A stretch of DNA of 64,000 nt from Paenibacillus_V sp046244365 (GCF_046244365.1 NZ_CP176395.1:1550001-1614000); one strand, 5' to 3'. Counted from the stretch's first letter, positions 43,960-52,632 are shown. Translations and numbers: made by a program. Notes: a model not told the origin generated them from the letters alone.

Positions 43960-45065
43960 GCAAGCCCTCCGTAACCGTGCGCCAGTTCACGTTGCTTGTT
44001 GCGTTATTCACCATCGGCAGCTCCATCTTGTTCGTGCCGCTTGGCGCAATCCAATCCGCCAAGCAAGATGCATGGATCTCGATTTTGGCGGGAATGGGAG
44101 GAAGCTTGGCCGTCATTTGGCTGTATGCGGCTTTGGCTCGTGCCGAACCGCGCCTGACGTTTGTCGAGATGGCCCGCAAGCGTCTTGGCCCGTGGCTGGG
44201 TACGGCCGTTTCGCTTCTGTTCATCTTCGTTTCGTTTGCCGGCGGCGCGTGTTCGAATCTTTTTTATGTTGGCAGCTTCGTTGCGACGCAAATCATGCCG
44301 GAAACGCCGATCGTCGCCTTGAACTGCCTTTTTGCGGTTGCGGTGGTGGCAGGCTTGCGCCTCGGTCTTGGTACGCTGGCCCGCTCGACGGAGGTTCTGT
44401 TTATCTTTTTTGCCGTTTTGTTCGTATTGATGGTCTTGTTCGTTATCCCCGAGATGAAGGGTGCGAAGCTCCGGCCCGTTATGGTGTCGGGCTTCTTGCC
44501 GATCGTAAAGGGAGTATTGTCTTATATGAGCTATTCCTCGTTTCCGGTCATTGTGATGCTGATGGTTATCCCGTCGACGGCGATGGAGCCTAAGCGAGTC
44601 TGGAAAGCATTTTGGCAGGGGAACCTGCTCGGCGGCATGTTTTTATTCACGTTGACCGTGGTTTGCATCTCGGTGCTGGGCGCGGAGATGACGGGGCAAC
44701 TGTCTTATCCGAACTATGTGCTCGCGCAAAAAATCAATATCGGCAGCTTCATAACCCGCATCGAGGTGTTCATGGCTACGATCTGGATGATTTCCCTGTT
44801 TATCAAGCTCAATCTGTATTTTTATGCGTCTCTGAAAGGGCTCGGGCAACTGCTTAGGCTGCGCGATGACAGCATTCTGATTTATCCCCTCGGCGTTCTT
44901 ATGGTCGTATGGTCATTGATCATTTATCCCGATACCGTCTATCAGGCGAAGTGGGATGAAAACACGTGGCCTCCCGCTATTTTCACAGTGGGCTTGATTG
45001 TTCCGCTGATTGTCCTGATTTCGTCGGCTTTGGCCAAAAAAAAGGCGGGGATGCGGCCGGGATAG
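43956..45065 (+). CDS. GerB-type germinant receptor permease subunit
   Basis: The protein of 369 residues is the B subunit with about ten membrane segments. It starts VTVRQFTLLVALFTIGSSILFVP and is closely similar in layout to the divergent copy at 39596. The ATG overlaps the stop of the small membrane gene. The longer frame back to 43902 runs through that gene and is not used. B subunits bind the germinant amino acid or sugar. A bidirectional terminator follows. Confidence 0.92.
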   Translation: MSKPSVTVRQFTLLVALFTIGSSILFVPLGAIQSAKQDAWISILAGMGGSLAVIWLYAALARAEPRLTFVEMARKRLGPWLGTAVSLLFIFVSFAGGACSNLFYVGSFVATQIMPETPIVALNCLFAVAVVAGLRLGLGTLARSTEVLFIFFAVLFVLMVLFVIPEMKGAKLRPVMVSGFLPIVKGVLSYMSYSSFPVIVMLMVIPSTAMEPKRVWKAFWQGNLLGGMFLFTLTVVCISVLGAEMTGQLSYPNYVLAQKINIGSFITRIEVFMATIWMISLFIKLNLYFYASLKGLGQLLRLRDDSILIYPLGVLMVVWSLIIYPDTVYQAKWDENTWPPAIFTVGLIVPLIVLISSALAKKKAGMRPG

Positions 45066-45085
45066 CGGTCTCTTAGTTAAAAGAA

Positions 45086-45127
45086 AAAAACATCCATCCG
45101 GCGGCATCTGCTGCGGATGGATGTTTG
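45086..45127. terminator. Bidirectional terminator between gerB and the PhyH-HEAT gene
   Basis: CATCCATCCG pairs with CGGATGGATG, flanked by A7 on the left, which reads as T7 on the minus strand. Confidence 0.75.
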
Positions 45128-45146
45128 GCGTTAGAGAACGGCGGCA

Positions 45147-46661
45147 TTACGGATAAAACGTGCTTGCCGGCGTCGTCGTCGGGCACCAGCGGGCGGAGCG
45201 CAGGAAGTCCAACAGCGCTTCCGACGATTTCGGCGTGCCGATGTAGTAGAGTGCTTCGGCGGCATGCGCGCGAACGTAACGGTTGTCGTCCTCCAGCGCT
45301 TCGATCAGCTGCGGAATTGCGGCTTCCGCTCTGGAGCCCAGCTTGCAAAGCGACAGGCCGGTCATGAACCGTACTTGCGCGTCTTCGTCCTTTAAGCATT
45401 TGCCTAGCGCGACGACCGAATCGATACCCGGGTCGCCGATTGTTCCTAGCGCTTCCACGGCGACGCGGCGAATCGCCTCGGACGGACCGTCCAGCAGACG
45501 AATAAGGGCAGGCAAGGCGGACGACGCTTTGCTTTGCAATTCACCAAGCGCGAACACGGCGAGCGCAACGGTTTGCTCGTTTTCACTTTGCAGCGCTTCG
45601 GTCAAGCCTGCGACTGCTTGCTCGCCTGCGACGGACAGGCCGTAAGCCGCCGTGCGCGCAACGTGCTTGGAGTCGTGGCGCAACGCTTGGAGCAGCGCCG
45701 ATACGCCGGCTTCGCCCATGCGGGCCAATCCGTAGGCGGCGTTGAGCGCTGCAGGCTCGAACGGCTCCTCCAGCACGGCGGCAAGCGCCGGTACCGCTCC
45801 GGCGGCTGCGGCTTTACCGCCAAGCAAGGCCAATTGGTCGGCCGCTTTTGCTTTGGCTTGCTCATCTCCGCTGCGAAGCTGTTCAAGAAGCGCCGCCGTG
45901 TCGCCCGTTTCCGCCGTGTATACGGCATGCTCGGATGCCTCGCGGCCGGACAGCCAGTTCCATGAATCCCGCCAAAGCGCCTCATGCGGCACAATCGGCG
46001 TACTGAAGGCGGCAGGCGTGACCCATTCGGACTCCCGGTTGTCCCATGTCGGGGCTGCCGGCGTTTGCGTGCGCATGAATTCGAACTTCAGCATATAACG
46101 GTCGAGGCCGGCGGTGTTGGCGGTGGAACGGTGCCAAATGTCGTAATGGATGAGGGCGAATGTGCCTGCCGCTCCTTTGGCGGTCGCTTCGCCTTCGGCT
46201 TCGTCGGATTTGAACGTGCGCGATTCGTAGTATTGCGTGCCCGGCATGACGCCTGTCGGTCCGAGTTCTTGCGGCGTGTCCTGTGGGAAGTACATGATCA
46301 TCGCCCACCACGGCCGGATGTTGCGTGTGCGGTTGTAGCCCCAGTAGCTGTCTTTATGCCAGCCGCCCGGTTTCGGCGAATTGTTATAGTGCCCGTGACG
46401 ATGCGCATGGAGCATGTAGTCCGGACCGAGAACGCTTGTCAATGCGCCTTTCACAACCGGGTGATCGAACACTTTTTGCAGCTCGCGGACACGCGGCAGC
46501 AGGTTGTTGCCGGGATTGCCCTCTTTCTGATAGACGTGATTCAATTTTTCCAGCAGCTCATCGTGGAACGCTTTCGAGAAGTCGGTATTTAGAATAAGAA
46601 ATCCTTCGGTGATGAAACGTCTCATTTGCTCGTCGGTCAATAAACGAAGCGTGTTTTCCAT
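45147..46661 (-). CDS. Phytanoyl-CoA dioxygenase-like domain fused to HEAT repeats
   Basis: The protein of 504 residues has two parts. Residues 1-240 form a PhyH-type Fe(II)/2-oxoglutarate oxygenase: metal ligands His102 and Asp104 (GGWHKDSYW), distal His177 (IWHRST) and the 2-oxoglutarate Arg188. Residues 255-490 are about seven HEAT-like helical repeats (for example AAYGLARMGEAGVSALLQAL; AVEALGTIGDPG; AHAAEALYYIGT). ATG 46661 follows GGAGGAA. PhyH proteins hydroxylate small molecules; HEAT repeats usually mediate protein contacts. The fusion is unusual to me and the substrate is unknown. It appears monocistronic. Confidence 0.87.
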   Translation of the reverse strand: MENTLRLLTDEQMRRFITEGFLILNTDFSKAFHDELLEKLNHVYQKEGNPGNNLLPRVRELQKVFDHPVVKGALTSVLGPDYMLHAHRHGHYNNSPKPGGWHKDSYWGYNRTRNIRPWWAMIMYFPQDTPQELGPTGVMPGTQYYESRTFKSDEAEGEATAKGAAGTFALIHYDIWHRSTANTAGLDRYMLKFEFMRTQTPAAPTWDNRESEWVTPAAFSTPIVPHEALWRDSWNWLSGREASEHAVYTAETGDTAALLEQLRSGDEQAKAKAADQLALLGGKAAAAGAVPALAAVLEEPFEPAALNAAYGLARMGEAGVSALLQALRHDSKHVARTAAYGLSVAGEQAVAGLTEALQSENEQTVALAVFALGELQSKASSALPALIRLLDGPSEAIRRVAVEALGTIGDPGIDSVVALGKCLKDEDAQVRFMTGLSLCKLGSRAEAAIPQLIEALEDDNRYVRAHAAEALYYIGTPKSSEALLDFLRSARWCPTTTPASTFYP

Positions 46662-46852
46662 CTTAATTCCTCCAAACATGTTTTGGTTGGATGAAGCTGC
46701 TCATTGCTGAACTTACTTCTAATTATAGGGAGAGCGGAGGAAAGTGAAATGAAGGAAACTAACTATGATTTGCACAAAACTAATCTCTATTTTTGGGGTT
46801 AAGGTTGTCAAATACAACAAAAAGGTTATAATGCCATAAATTGGTCATAAAA

Positions 46853-46869
46853 TGTCAACATACCTCACA
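46853..46869 (+). promoter_or_regulatory. GlnR/TnrA box upstream of glnA
   Basis: TGTCAACATACCTCACA fits TGTnA-N7-TnACA exactly. It lies about 70 bp upstream of the predicted transcription start. Confidence 0.75.
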
Positions 46870-46897
46870 TGAGAGTAAAAAATAGCTGACATAAGTA

Positions 46898-46927
46898 TTG
46901 ACGCCTCTATAACGGACGGATTATAAT
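46898..46927 (+). promoter_or_regulatory. Sigma-A promoter of glnA
   Basis: TTGACG (46898-46903) and TATAAT (46922-46927) with an 18-base spacer. Confidence 0.75.
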
Positions 46928-47001
46928 AAGCTCAAGATAAACAAAACTTGAACAATGATCGTCGAAAGCACGGTGAATGTTCGGAATTAGGAGGAATTAT
47001 C

Positions 47002-48426
47002 ATGTCTGCACAACACGTATTGAACTTAATCAAGGAAAAAAGCATCGAGTGGGTAGATTTCCGTTTTGTCGATTTGCTGGGCAAAGCGCATCATATTTCC
47101 GTACCGGCTGTAGAAGTCGACGAGAGCACGTTCGTTAACGGGGTAGCATTCGACGGATCCTCGATTACAGGCTTCAAAGGTATTGAAGAATCCGACATGG
47201 TTATGATGCCGGACACCGAATCCGTATACGTAGACGCCTTCACGCAACATCCGACATTGATCGTTATGTGTAACATCTATACGCCGGACGGCGAACGCTA
47301 CGACCGCGATCCGCGGGGCATCGCTCAAAAAGCGGAAGAATATATGCAACAAGCAGGCGTAGGTACGGCAGCTTACTTCGCTCCTGAATCCGAATTTTTC
47401 ATCTTCGACGAAGTTCGTTACGAAACGGGCATCAACAAATCGTACTTCGAAGTCGATTCCGAAGAAGCGTTCTGGAACTCGGGACGTAAAGAAGAAGGCG
47501 GCAACCTCGGTTTCAAAGTCGGCCACAAAGGCGGCTATGTTCCGGTTGCTCCGACCGACACGCAGCAAGACATTCGCAGCGAAATGTGCCGCTTGATGAT
47601 GGAAGCGGGCCTGCGCATCGAGCGTCATCACCACGAAGTGGCGACTGCCGGCCAAGGCGAAATCAACTTCCGTTTCGACACGCTGACGAAAACAGCCGAC
47701 AACCTGATGAAATACAAATACATCATTCACAACGTAGCTCGCCAGTGGGGCAAAGTGGCAACCTTCATGCCGAAGCCGCTGTTCGGCGACAACGGTAGCG
47801 GAATGCACGTTCACTCCTCGATCTTCAACGGCGACGAGCCATTGTTCTACGAAAAAGGCGGTTACGCGAACCTGAGCGAATTGGCTTTGCACTACATCGG
47901 CGGTATTTTGTACCACGCTCCGGCCCTGATCGCGATCACGAACCCGAGCACGAACTCCTTCAAACGTCTGGTTCCAGGCTATGAAGCGCCGGTCAACCTC
48001 GTGTTCTCCAAAGGCAACCGTTCCGCAGCCGTTCGTATTCCGGTTGCAGCCGTAACGCCTAAAGGCTGCCGCATCGAGTTCCGTACGCCGGACTCCACGG
48101 CTAACCCGTACCTCGCGTTCGCTGCCATGCTGATGGCAGGACTTGACGGTATCAAGAAAAAAATCGATCCGCGCAATTTGGGCTACGGGCCGTTCGACAA
48201 GAACATCTATGAGCTGTCCCCAGCCGAGCTTTCCGAAATCCGCAGCGTGCCGGCAAGCCTTGACGAAGCGCTTGACGCCCTGCAAGCGGATAGCGAGTTC
48301 TTGACTGAAGGCGGCGTGTTCACACCTGACTTCATCAGCAATTATATCGATATTAAGCGTTCCGAAGCTAAAGCGGTATCGATCCGTATTCATCCGCACG
48401 AGTATTCGCTTTACTTTGACTGTTAA
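47002..48426 (+). CDS. glnA: Glutamine synthetase, type I-beta-like
   Basis: The protein of 474 residues makes glutamine from glutamate, ammonia and ATP. Signatures are FDGSSITGFKGIEESDM, the metal and ammonium site HHHEVATAGQGE, the ATP loop KPLFGDNGSGMHVHSS and NRSAAVRIP. Its length and these motifs resemble the GS I-beta form (E. coli type, about 469) more than the 444-residue I-alpha form of Bacillus. Tyr403 (NIYELSP) aligns with the adenylylated Tyr of E. coli GS. ATG 47002 follows AGGAGGAA. There is no glnR upstream. A GlnR/TnrA box and strong codon bias suggest high, nitrogen-controlled expression. Confidence 0.94.
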   Translation: MSAQHVLNLIKEKSIEWVDFRFVDLLGKAHHISVPAVEVDESTFVNGVAFDGSSITGFKGIEESDMVMMPDTESVYVDAFTQHPTLIVMCNIYTPDGERYDRDPRGIAQKAEEYMQQAGVGTAAYFAPESEFFIFDEVRYETGINKSYFEVDSEEAFWNSGRKEEGGNLGFKVGHKGGYVPVAPTDTQQDIRSEMCRLMMEAGLRIERHHHEVATAGQGEINFRFDTLTKTADNLMKYKYIIHNVARQWGKVATFMPKPLFGDNGSGMHVHSSIFNGDEPLFYEKGGYANLSELALHYIGGILYHAPALIAITNPSTNSFKRLVPGYEAPVNLVFSKGNRSAAVRIPVAAVTPKGCRIEFRTPDSTANPYLAFAAMLMAGLDGIKKKIDPRNLGYGPFDKNIYELSPAELSEIRSVPASLDEALDALQADSEFLTEGGVFTPDFISNYIDIKRSEAKAVSIRIHPHEYSLYFDC

Positions 48427-48454
48427 TTGCGCCTCGCATCCAACGTTGTATGCG

Positions 48455-48484
48455 AACCTCCAGGCCTCCTGGAGGTTTTTTTTG
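48455..48484 (+). terminator. Terminator of glnA
   Basis: AACCTCCAGG pairs with CCTGGAGGTT followed by T8. Confidence 0.9.
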
Positions 48485-48684
48485 AAAATCTCAGAGGATA
48501 TGGCTTCGCTGATTGTTCCATTTACCGGTAAACGTGCGGCCTTTGGAGTTGCCGTAAGGCGTTTATCCTTGTTGAATACCGATCAGATAGGTTGTCTGTC
48601 ACTTGTCCGCACGGATATTTCGACGCGAAACGGATTCTGTCATCAAAGGACGGCGAAGCCGGTTCCGGTTGGGAGGAGAAGCAG

Positions 48685-48960
48685 TTGATTAATTGGAGTG
48701 AAGCAGGTGCATTGCCGAATGAAGCAAGCGAGAATGCGGAGATTACCCCGCAGCTGGCAGCCAAAATCGTAGCCCGCCGTCACGAGCTTGGGTTGACGCA
48801 AGCGCAGCTTGCCGAACGCGCAGGCTTGAAGCAAGCCGCGATCGCAAGGCTGGAAAGAAGCGGTGTCATCCCGCGGATCGATACGCTCCAAACGGTGGCG
48901 AGGGCGATGGGCTTAAGGCTGGATCTTGTAACGGATGACCATTCGGCTGCTGCCATGTAA
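48685..48960 (+). CDS. XRE-family helix-turn-helix protein
   Basis: The protein of 91 residues has a clear XRE/Cro helix-turn-helix: ELGLTQAQLAERAGLKQAAIARLERSGVIPRIDTLQTVARAMGLRLDLV. I chose the TTG at 48685 because GGGAGGAG lies six bases upstream; the frame is open to a TTG at 48592 without a good site. The layout (short N-terminus plus HTH) recalls HigA-type antitoxins, but no toxin gene is adjacent. It may be a stand-alone regulator. Confidence 0.75.
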   Translation: MINWSEAGALPNEASENAEITPQLAAKIVARRHELGLTQAQLAERAGLKQAAIARLERSGVIPRIDTLQTVARAMGLRLDLVTDDHSAAAM

Positions 48961-48969
48961 CCCATGCAG

Positions 48970-49003
48970 GGCGGACGACGCTTAGCGTTGTCCGCTCTTT
49001 TTT
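48970..49003 (+). terminator. Terminator of the XRE gene
   Basis: GCGGACGACGC pairs with GCGTTGTCCGC followed by TCTTTTTT. Confidence 0.8.
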
Positions 49004-49174
49004 GCGTCCAATCTCATATGTCTGTTCCCGTTTCAGCTCGACCGGCAAAGTGGCGTTTTTAAGGATATCAAGAAATGTTTATTTCTCGTTCGGAAGGTTT
49101 AAGCTATGATGGAATAGTGTCTTATAAGGAAGAAACAAGCTAACATCCGCGGAAATCAGAAAGGAAGGAAATCG

Positions 49175-50419
49175 ATGGAACCAAGGCAGAAGATTGTAAA
49201 ATTGGGTGTGATCGGGCTCGGAGGGCGCGGTAGAGGGCTTCTTTCGCTTCTTCTGGAGATGGAGGATGTGGAAATAACGGCTGTCTGCGATCTATATGAG
49301 GAGCGGCTGCAGTTGGGAATGGAGCTGGTCGCTCAATCGGGCCGGCCCGCAGCGGAAGCGTATGGAGATTATAAAAAGCTTCTCGCCCGCGAGGATCTGC
49401 AAGGCGTCATTATCGCGACGACGTGGATTACGCATGCCGAGATCGCTATTGCGGCTATGAAAGCGGGCAAATACGCCGGTATCGAAGTGGGCGGGGCGGC
49501 ATCCTTGGAGGAATGCTGGGATCTGGTCCGCACTTCGGAGCAGACCGGAGTGCCTTGCATGCTGCTCGAGAACTGCTGTTACGGCCGCGAAGAGCTCGCG
49601 GTGATGAATATGGTGAAGCAAGGGCTGCTGGGCGAGCTGATCCACTGCCAGTGCGGCTACGAGCATGATTTGCGCGACGAAGTGGCGCTTGGCGAACAAA
49701 ATAAGCATAACCGCTACCGCAATTATTTGCACCGCAATGGCGAGCTTTATCCGATACACGGACTGGGTCCAGTCTCGAAGACATTGAATATCAACAGGGG
49801 CAATAGACTCGTGTCCTTGACTTCGATGGCTTCGAAAGCCCGCGGGCTCAAGCAGTGGGCGGCGGAGCAATTCGGAGAGAACGATCCGCTCGCGAAGACG
49901 GAATTCGCCCAAGGCGATATCGTAACGACGATGATCAAGTGCGCAGGCGGCGAAACGATACATATTATTCACGACACGACCCTGCCTCGGCCATATTCGA
50001 GAGCGGGAAGAGTGCAGGGGACCAAAGGGCTCTGGATGGAAGACAACAACTCGGTTCATATCGAAGGCAGAAGTCCCGCGCATACGTGGGAGTCTTTCGA
50101 TCCGTACCGCGAGGAGTACGAGCATCCGATCTGGAAAGAGTACTTGAATATGGGGGTTCGCGGCGGGCATGGCGGGATGGATTATTTGGTGCTCCGCTCC
50201 TTTGCGGAAAGCGTGATGAACGGGACGCAAACGCCGATAGACGTATACGATACGGCCGTATGGATGGCGATTACGGTATTGTCGGAGGAATCGGTCGCGC
50301 TCGGAAGCGCGCCGGTCAGCATACCGGATTTCACCAAAGGCAAATGGATCAGCCGGGAAGAGGCTCCCGTAAGCCGCTATTCGCTGGATGCGATCCGTGA
50401 CGAGCTGTTTAACCGGTAA
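49175..50419 (+). CDS. GH109-like Gfo/Idh/MocA-family glycosidase or oxidoreductase
   Basis: The protein of 414 residues begins with a Rossmann fold (VIGLGGRGRGLLSLLL) that binds NAD tightly. Downstream features IEVGGAASLEECWDLVRTSE, MLLENCCYGREELAVMNMVKQG, LYPIHGLGPVSKTLNINRGNR and RGGHGGMDYLVLRSF match the GH109 subgroup, which includes NAD-dependent alpha-N-acetylgalactosaminidases. No signal peptide is visible, so it would act in the cytoplasm. GGAAGGAA precedes the ATG. The PIG-L deacetylase and NagB-like genes 2-3 kb away point to amino-sugar use. Activity is inferred from the subgroup. Confidence 0.82.
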   Translation: MEPRQKIVKLGVIGLGGRGRGLLSLLLEMEDVEITAVCDLYEERLQLGMELVAQSGRPAAEAYGDYKKLLAREDLQGVIIATTWITHAEIAIAAMKAGKYAGIEVGGAASLEECWDLVRTSEQTGVPCMLLENCCYGREELAVMNMVKQGLLGELIHCQCGYEHDLRDEVALGEQNKHNRYRNYLHRNGELYPIHGLGPVSKTLNINRGNRLVSLTSMASKARGLKQWAAEQFGENDPLAKTEFAQGDIVTTMIKCAGGETIHIIHDTTLPRPYSRAGRVQGTKGLWMEDNNSVHIEGRSPAHTWESFDPYREEYEHPIWKEYLNMGVRGGHGGMDYLVLRSFAESVMNGTQTPIDVYDTAVWMAITVLSEESVALGSAPVSIPDFTKGKWISREEAPVSRYSLDAIRDELFNR

Positions 50420-50509
50420 AATGCCGCCTTGTTGCGGCATCGCGGCGCAGTTTGTCTCGGCACCGGAAGATCCGGTTCGGCGAAGAGTGAATCTTCGCAA
50501 AGTTTTCTT

Positions 50510-50538
50510 TTGTTTAACGTGCCCGAAACAGGTATAAT
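50510..50538 (+). promoter_or_regulatory. Sigma-A-type promoter
   Basis: TTGTTT (50510-50515) and TATAAT (50533-50538), spacer 17. A hairpin with T run follows within 20 bases of the predicted start. Confidence 0.6.
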
Positions 50539-50553
50539 CATAGGTGGCTTTCG

Positions 50554-50584
50554 AAAAACTGTCGATCGACTCGGCAGTTTTTTG
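50554..50584 (+). terminator. Hairpin terminator in short leader
   Basis: AAACTGTCGA pairs with TCGGCAGTTT followed by TTTTTG. It precedes the small gene at 50633 and may attenuate it. Confidence 0.6.
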
Positions 50585-50632
50585 TTTGAGTGAAACGACT
50601 CCTAGGGGTATGGGAAAGGAAATTGCGCCAAA

Positions 50633-50800
50633 ATGAAAAGTAAAGTTTTTATCGTCGTTATGCTTGTTATGCTTGCGATCGCCATGGTTTCTTATACGAT
50701 TTCCATAGTCCGGAACTACGGGAAAACGAAGCCGCCCGGACAGGAAGCGTCTTCAACGGAGTATGCTTTGAATGATGCGGCCGGTACGGGGGCGGTTTGA
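50633..50800 (+). CDS. Possible small single-pass membrane protein
   Basis: A 55-codon frame encodes MKSKVF, then a hydrophobic stretch of about 20 residues (residues 7-25), a basic YGKTK region and a polar tail. GGAAAGGAAA lies 13 bases upstream of the ATG. A promoter and leader hairpin lie upstream. Its last 85 bases overlap the 3' end of the thpR gene on the opposite strand, which weakens the case. No family recognised. Confidence 0.4.
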   Translation: MKSKVFIVVMLVMLAIAMVSYTISIVRNYGKTKPPGQEASSTEYALNDAAGTGAV

Positions 50801-51420
50801 TTAAGAGGGAAGGTTTCGACGATCTCGTACATCGGTGTTTTGCCGAGATGGCTTACATACAGCACAACATCGGAAGCCTGCCAAGCGAGCGGGCTTTTTG
50901 GCGTTTCTATCGACGGTTCAATGTCACGCCGTTCGACCGTCCGCGAAAGCGCGATCGCGTCCTCTTGCCGTGCCAATTCGTCCCGTTCGAGCGGATCCGT
51001 TCCGGCATACCGGCGGGCGAGACTGATATGAGGCTTGTAGGCCTTCTCCTCGGCGGCATATCCGGCTTTGGCCAGGGAGATATCGACGGCTTGCTGAAGC
51101 TTATGCAGCGCGGACTTGTCTCCCTGCACGCCCGCCCATAAAATTTTCGGAGCGGCCGGAGGCCCGAATGCGCCGAGGCCTTCGAGCGAAAGCGGGAAGG
51201 GACGGACGGCTCGAGCCGCCTCGCGCAGCGCGTCCGTAAGCTTGGCGGCTTGCTGCGGCGGAGTGTCGCCCAGAAATTTTAGCGTAATGTGATAGTCGTC
51301 GCGGTGAACCCATTTCTGAAATGACAGCCGTGAGCGAAGCGCCTCGCATTTCTCCTGCAAAGCGCGTTTCGTCGTATCCGGTAGCGGCAGCGCGACGAAT
51401 AAACGTAACATGTCCGGCAT
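50716..51420 (-). CDS. thpR: RNA 2',3'-cyclic phosphodiesterase ThpR
   Basis: The protein of 234 residues belongs to the 2H phosphoesterase family. Its two catalytic HxT/SL motifs are His44 (YHITLKF) and His131 (PHISLAR). It opens 2',3'-cyclic phosphates on RNA. AAGGAGG lies seven bases before ATG 51420. Most members end near YEIVETFPL, about residue 205; here a further 30 residues follow, overlapping the small gene on the other strand. The extension has no recognisable motif. Confidence 0.87.
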   Translation of the reverse strand: MPDMLRLFVALPLPDTTKRALQEKCEALRSRLSFQKWVHRDDYHITLKFLGDTPPQQAAKLTDALREAARAVRPFPLSLEGLGAFGPPAAPKILWAGVQGDKSALHKLQQAVDISLAKAGYAAEEKAYKPHISLARRYAGTDPLERDELARQEDAIALSRTVERRDIEPSIETPKSPLAWQASDVVLYVSHLGKTPMYEIVETFPLNQTAPVPAASFKAYSVEDASCPGGFVFP

Positions 51421-51549
51421 AGGAAAGCCTCCTTAAGTAGTTTGCTCCGCAAAGCGAAGTGCCTAGCCAAGCTAATCGTTCATGAGATTGATAGGAACAA
51501 CAATGAGATAGTGTTGCCCTTGCGAATCGCGAATATTCGGCGGAATGCG

Positions 51550-51590
51550 AAAAAGCCGCCTATCGAGTCCTTGCGGATTCCTAGGCGGCT
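51550..51590 (-). terminator. Terminator of the NagB-PIG-L operon
   Basis: AGCCGCCTA pairs with TAGGCGGCT; on the minus strand it is followed by TTTTTC. Confidence 0.65.
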
Positions 51591-51681
51591 ATGAATCGAT
51601 GCTCGTTAAGTAGTTGCTTTTATTGCAGGATGACGCGGAAACATGCCGCCCCTTCGTTGCAAGTGACGTCTCGGATGAAAT

Positions 51682-52632
51682 TCAATTGATTTCCGCAGAC
51701 AAAGGTCCGGCCAGCTCGTTTAAATAGAACAGTTTGCCGGGGAGAGTCGGCATGAAGGTGGAAGGCAGCCACATATCCGGCCCGTGCCGAAGCGTCGTCC
51801 ACAATGAAAGTCCCTGCCACTGCATGCCGCGGCCCAGCACGCCGTCGCAGCCGCCGATGATGCGGTCGGATCGGAGAAACAAACCCGGCCCGATCGTATT
51901 CGCGTAACAAGGTACCAGCGTCGTCCGGCTCTTGAAGCTCGTAATCGCGTTCTGCTCGACCGTCAGCGGATGCAGCTTCGCGCCGATGCGGCAAGCCTGC
52001 TCGCGCCACTGCGCTTCATTCTCGTATTCCTCGGCGAAATGCGGCTCCCAGAAGGCGATATGCAGCATTCGGCCGATGCCGAACACGGTGATCAGCTCCG
52101 CTCCCTCCGCTTGGAGCGCAGCGATTTTCTCCGAATAGGTCGGGAGATTGTCTTTGGTGGCAAAATTGCGCTGATTAGCGGGGACGGTAAGCGGTCCGAG
52201 CGGACCGTAAAACGCTTGTTCCATGGCATACTGGAACGAGCCGGGATTGTCGGACGGCAGCGTTCTTCCTTCGCTGTCGCTCCATTCGTCCATATTGAAG
52301 CCGTGCACATGGGAACAATCGACTTGCCATTGCTGCAGAAAATAAACCGCCCATTTGTACATGCCCATCGGCCCGGCAGGCAAAATGATCGCGAGCTTAC
52401 GTCCCGCTTCCTTCGCGCCGCGGATTTGCAAAGCGATTTCGTGCCCCATCTTCATATCGAACTCCGGCACCAGCTCGCAGGCGACGGTCTCGAATCGGGG
52501 GTGCCAGAAAGACTGCCGCTCGCTTATCGTCTGGGGATCGTTTGCGCAGCAGGCATCGATTTTGCCCAAGTCCCAGCCTCGGGGATAAAATCCTTCCAGC
52601 ATCGAACCGCCGACCGTTTGCATAAAATTCAT
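51682..52632 (-). CDS. Glucosamine-6-phosphate deaminase-like protein
   Basis: The protein of 316 residues is of the NagB/RpiA/DeoR-effector fold (LAIILPAGPMGMYKWAVYFLQQW, NMDEWSDSEGRTLP, VFGIGRMLHIAFWEP). It resembles NagB-type isomerase/deaminases but is longer than NagB (about 240-266), so a related sugar-phosphate substrate is possible. GGAGTGAC precedes the ATG. It follows the PIG-L gene by about 40 bp in one operon, which would provide a deacetylated amino sugar. Confidence 0.8.
   Translation of the reverse strand: MNFMQTVGGSMLEGFYPRGWDLGKIDACCANDPQTISERQSFWHPRFETVACELVPEFDMKMGHEIALQIRGAKEAGRKLAIILPAGPMGMYKWAVYFLQQWQVDCSHVHGFNMDEWSDSEGRTLPSDNPGSFQYAMEQAFYGPLGPLTVPANQRNFATKDNLPTYSEKIAALQAEGAELITVFGIGRMLHIAFWEPHFAEEYENEAQWREQACRIGAKLHPLTVEQNAITSFKSRTTLVPCYANTIGPGLFLRSDRIIGGCDGVLGRGMQWQGLSLWTTLRHGPDMWLPSTFMPTLPGKLFYLNELAGPLSAEIN

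Larger units (their letters stand above)
46662..47001. other. Intergenic region with glnA control sites
   Basis: An AT-rich region of 340 bases between divergent genes. It contains the GlnR/TnrA box and promoter listed separately. I see no gene in it. Confidence 0.6.

Noticed and set aside
47026..48399. Minus-strand frame of 457 codons opposite glnA
   Set aside because: Long only because of the strong codon bias of glnA; no protein family features.
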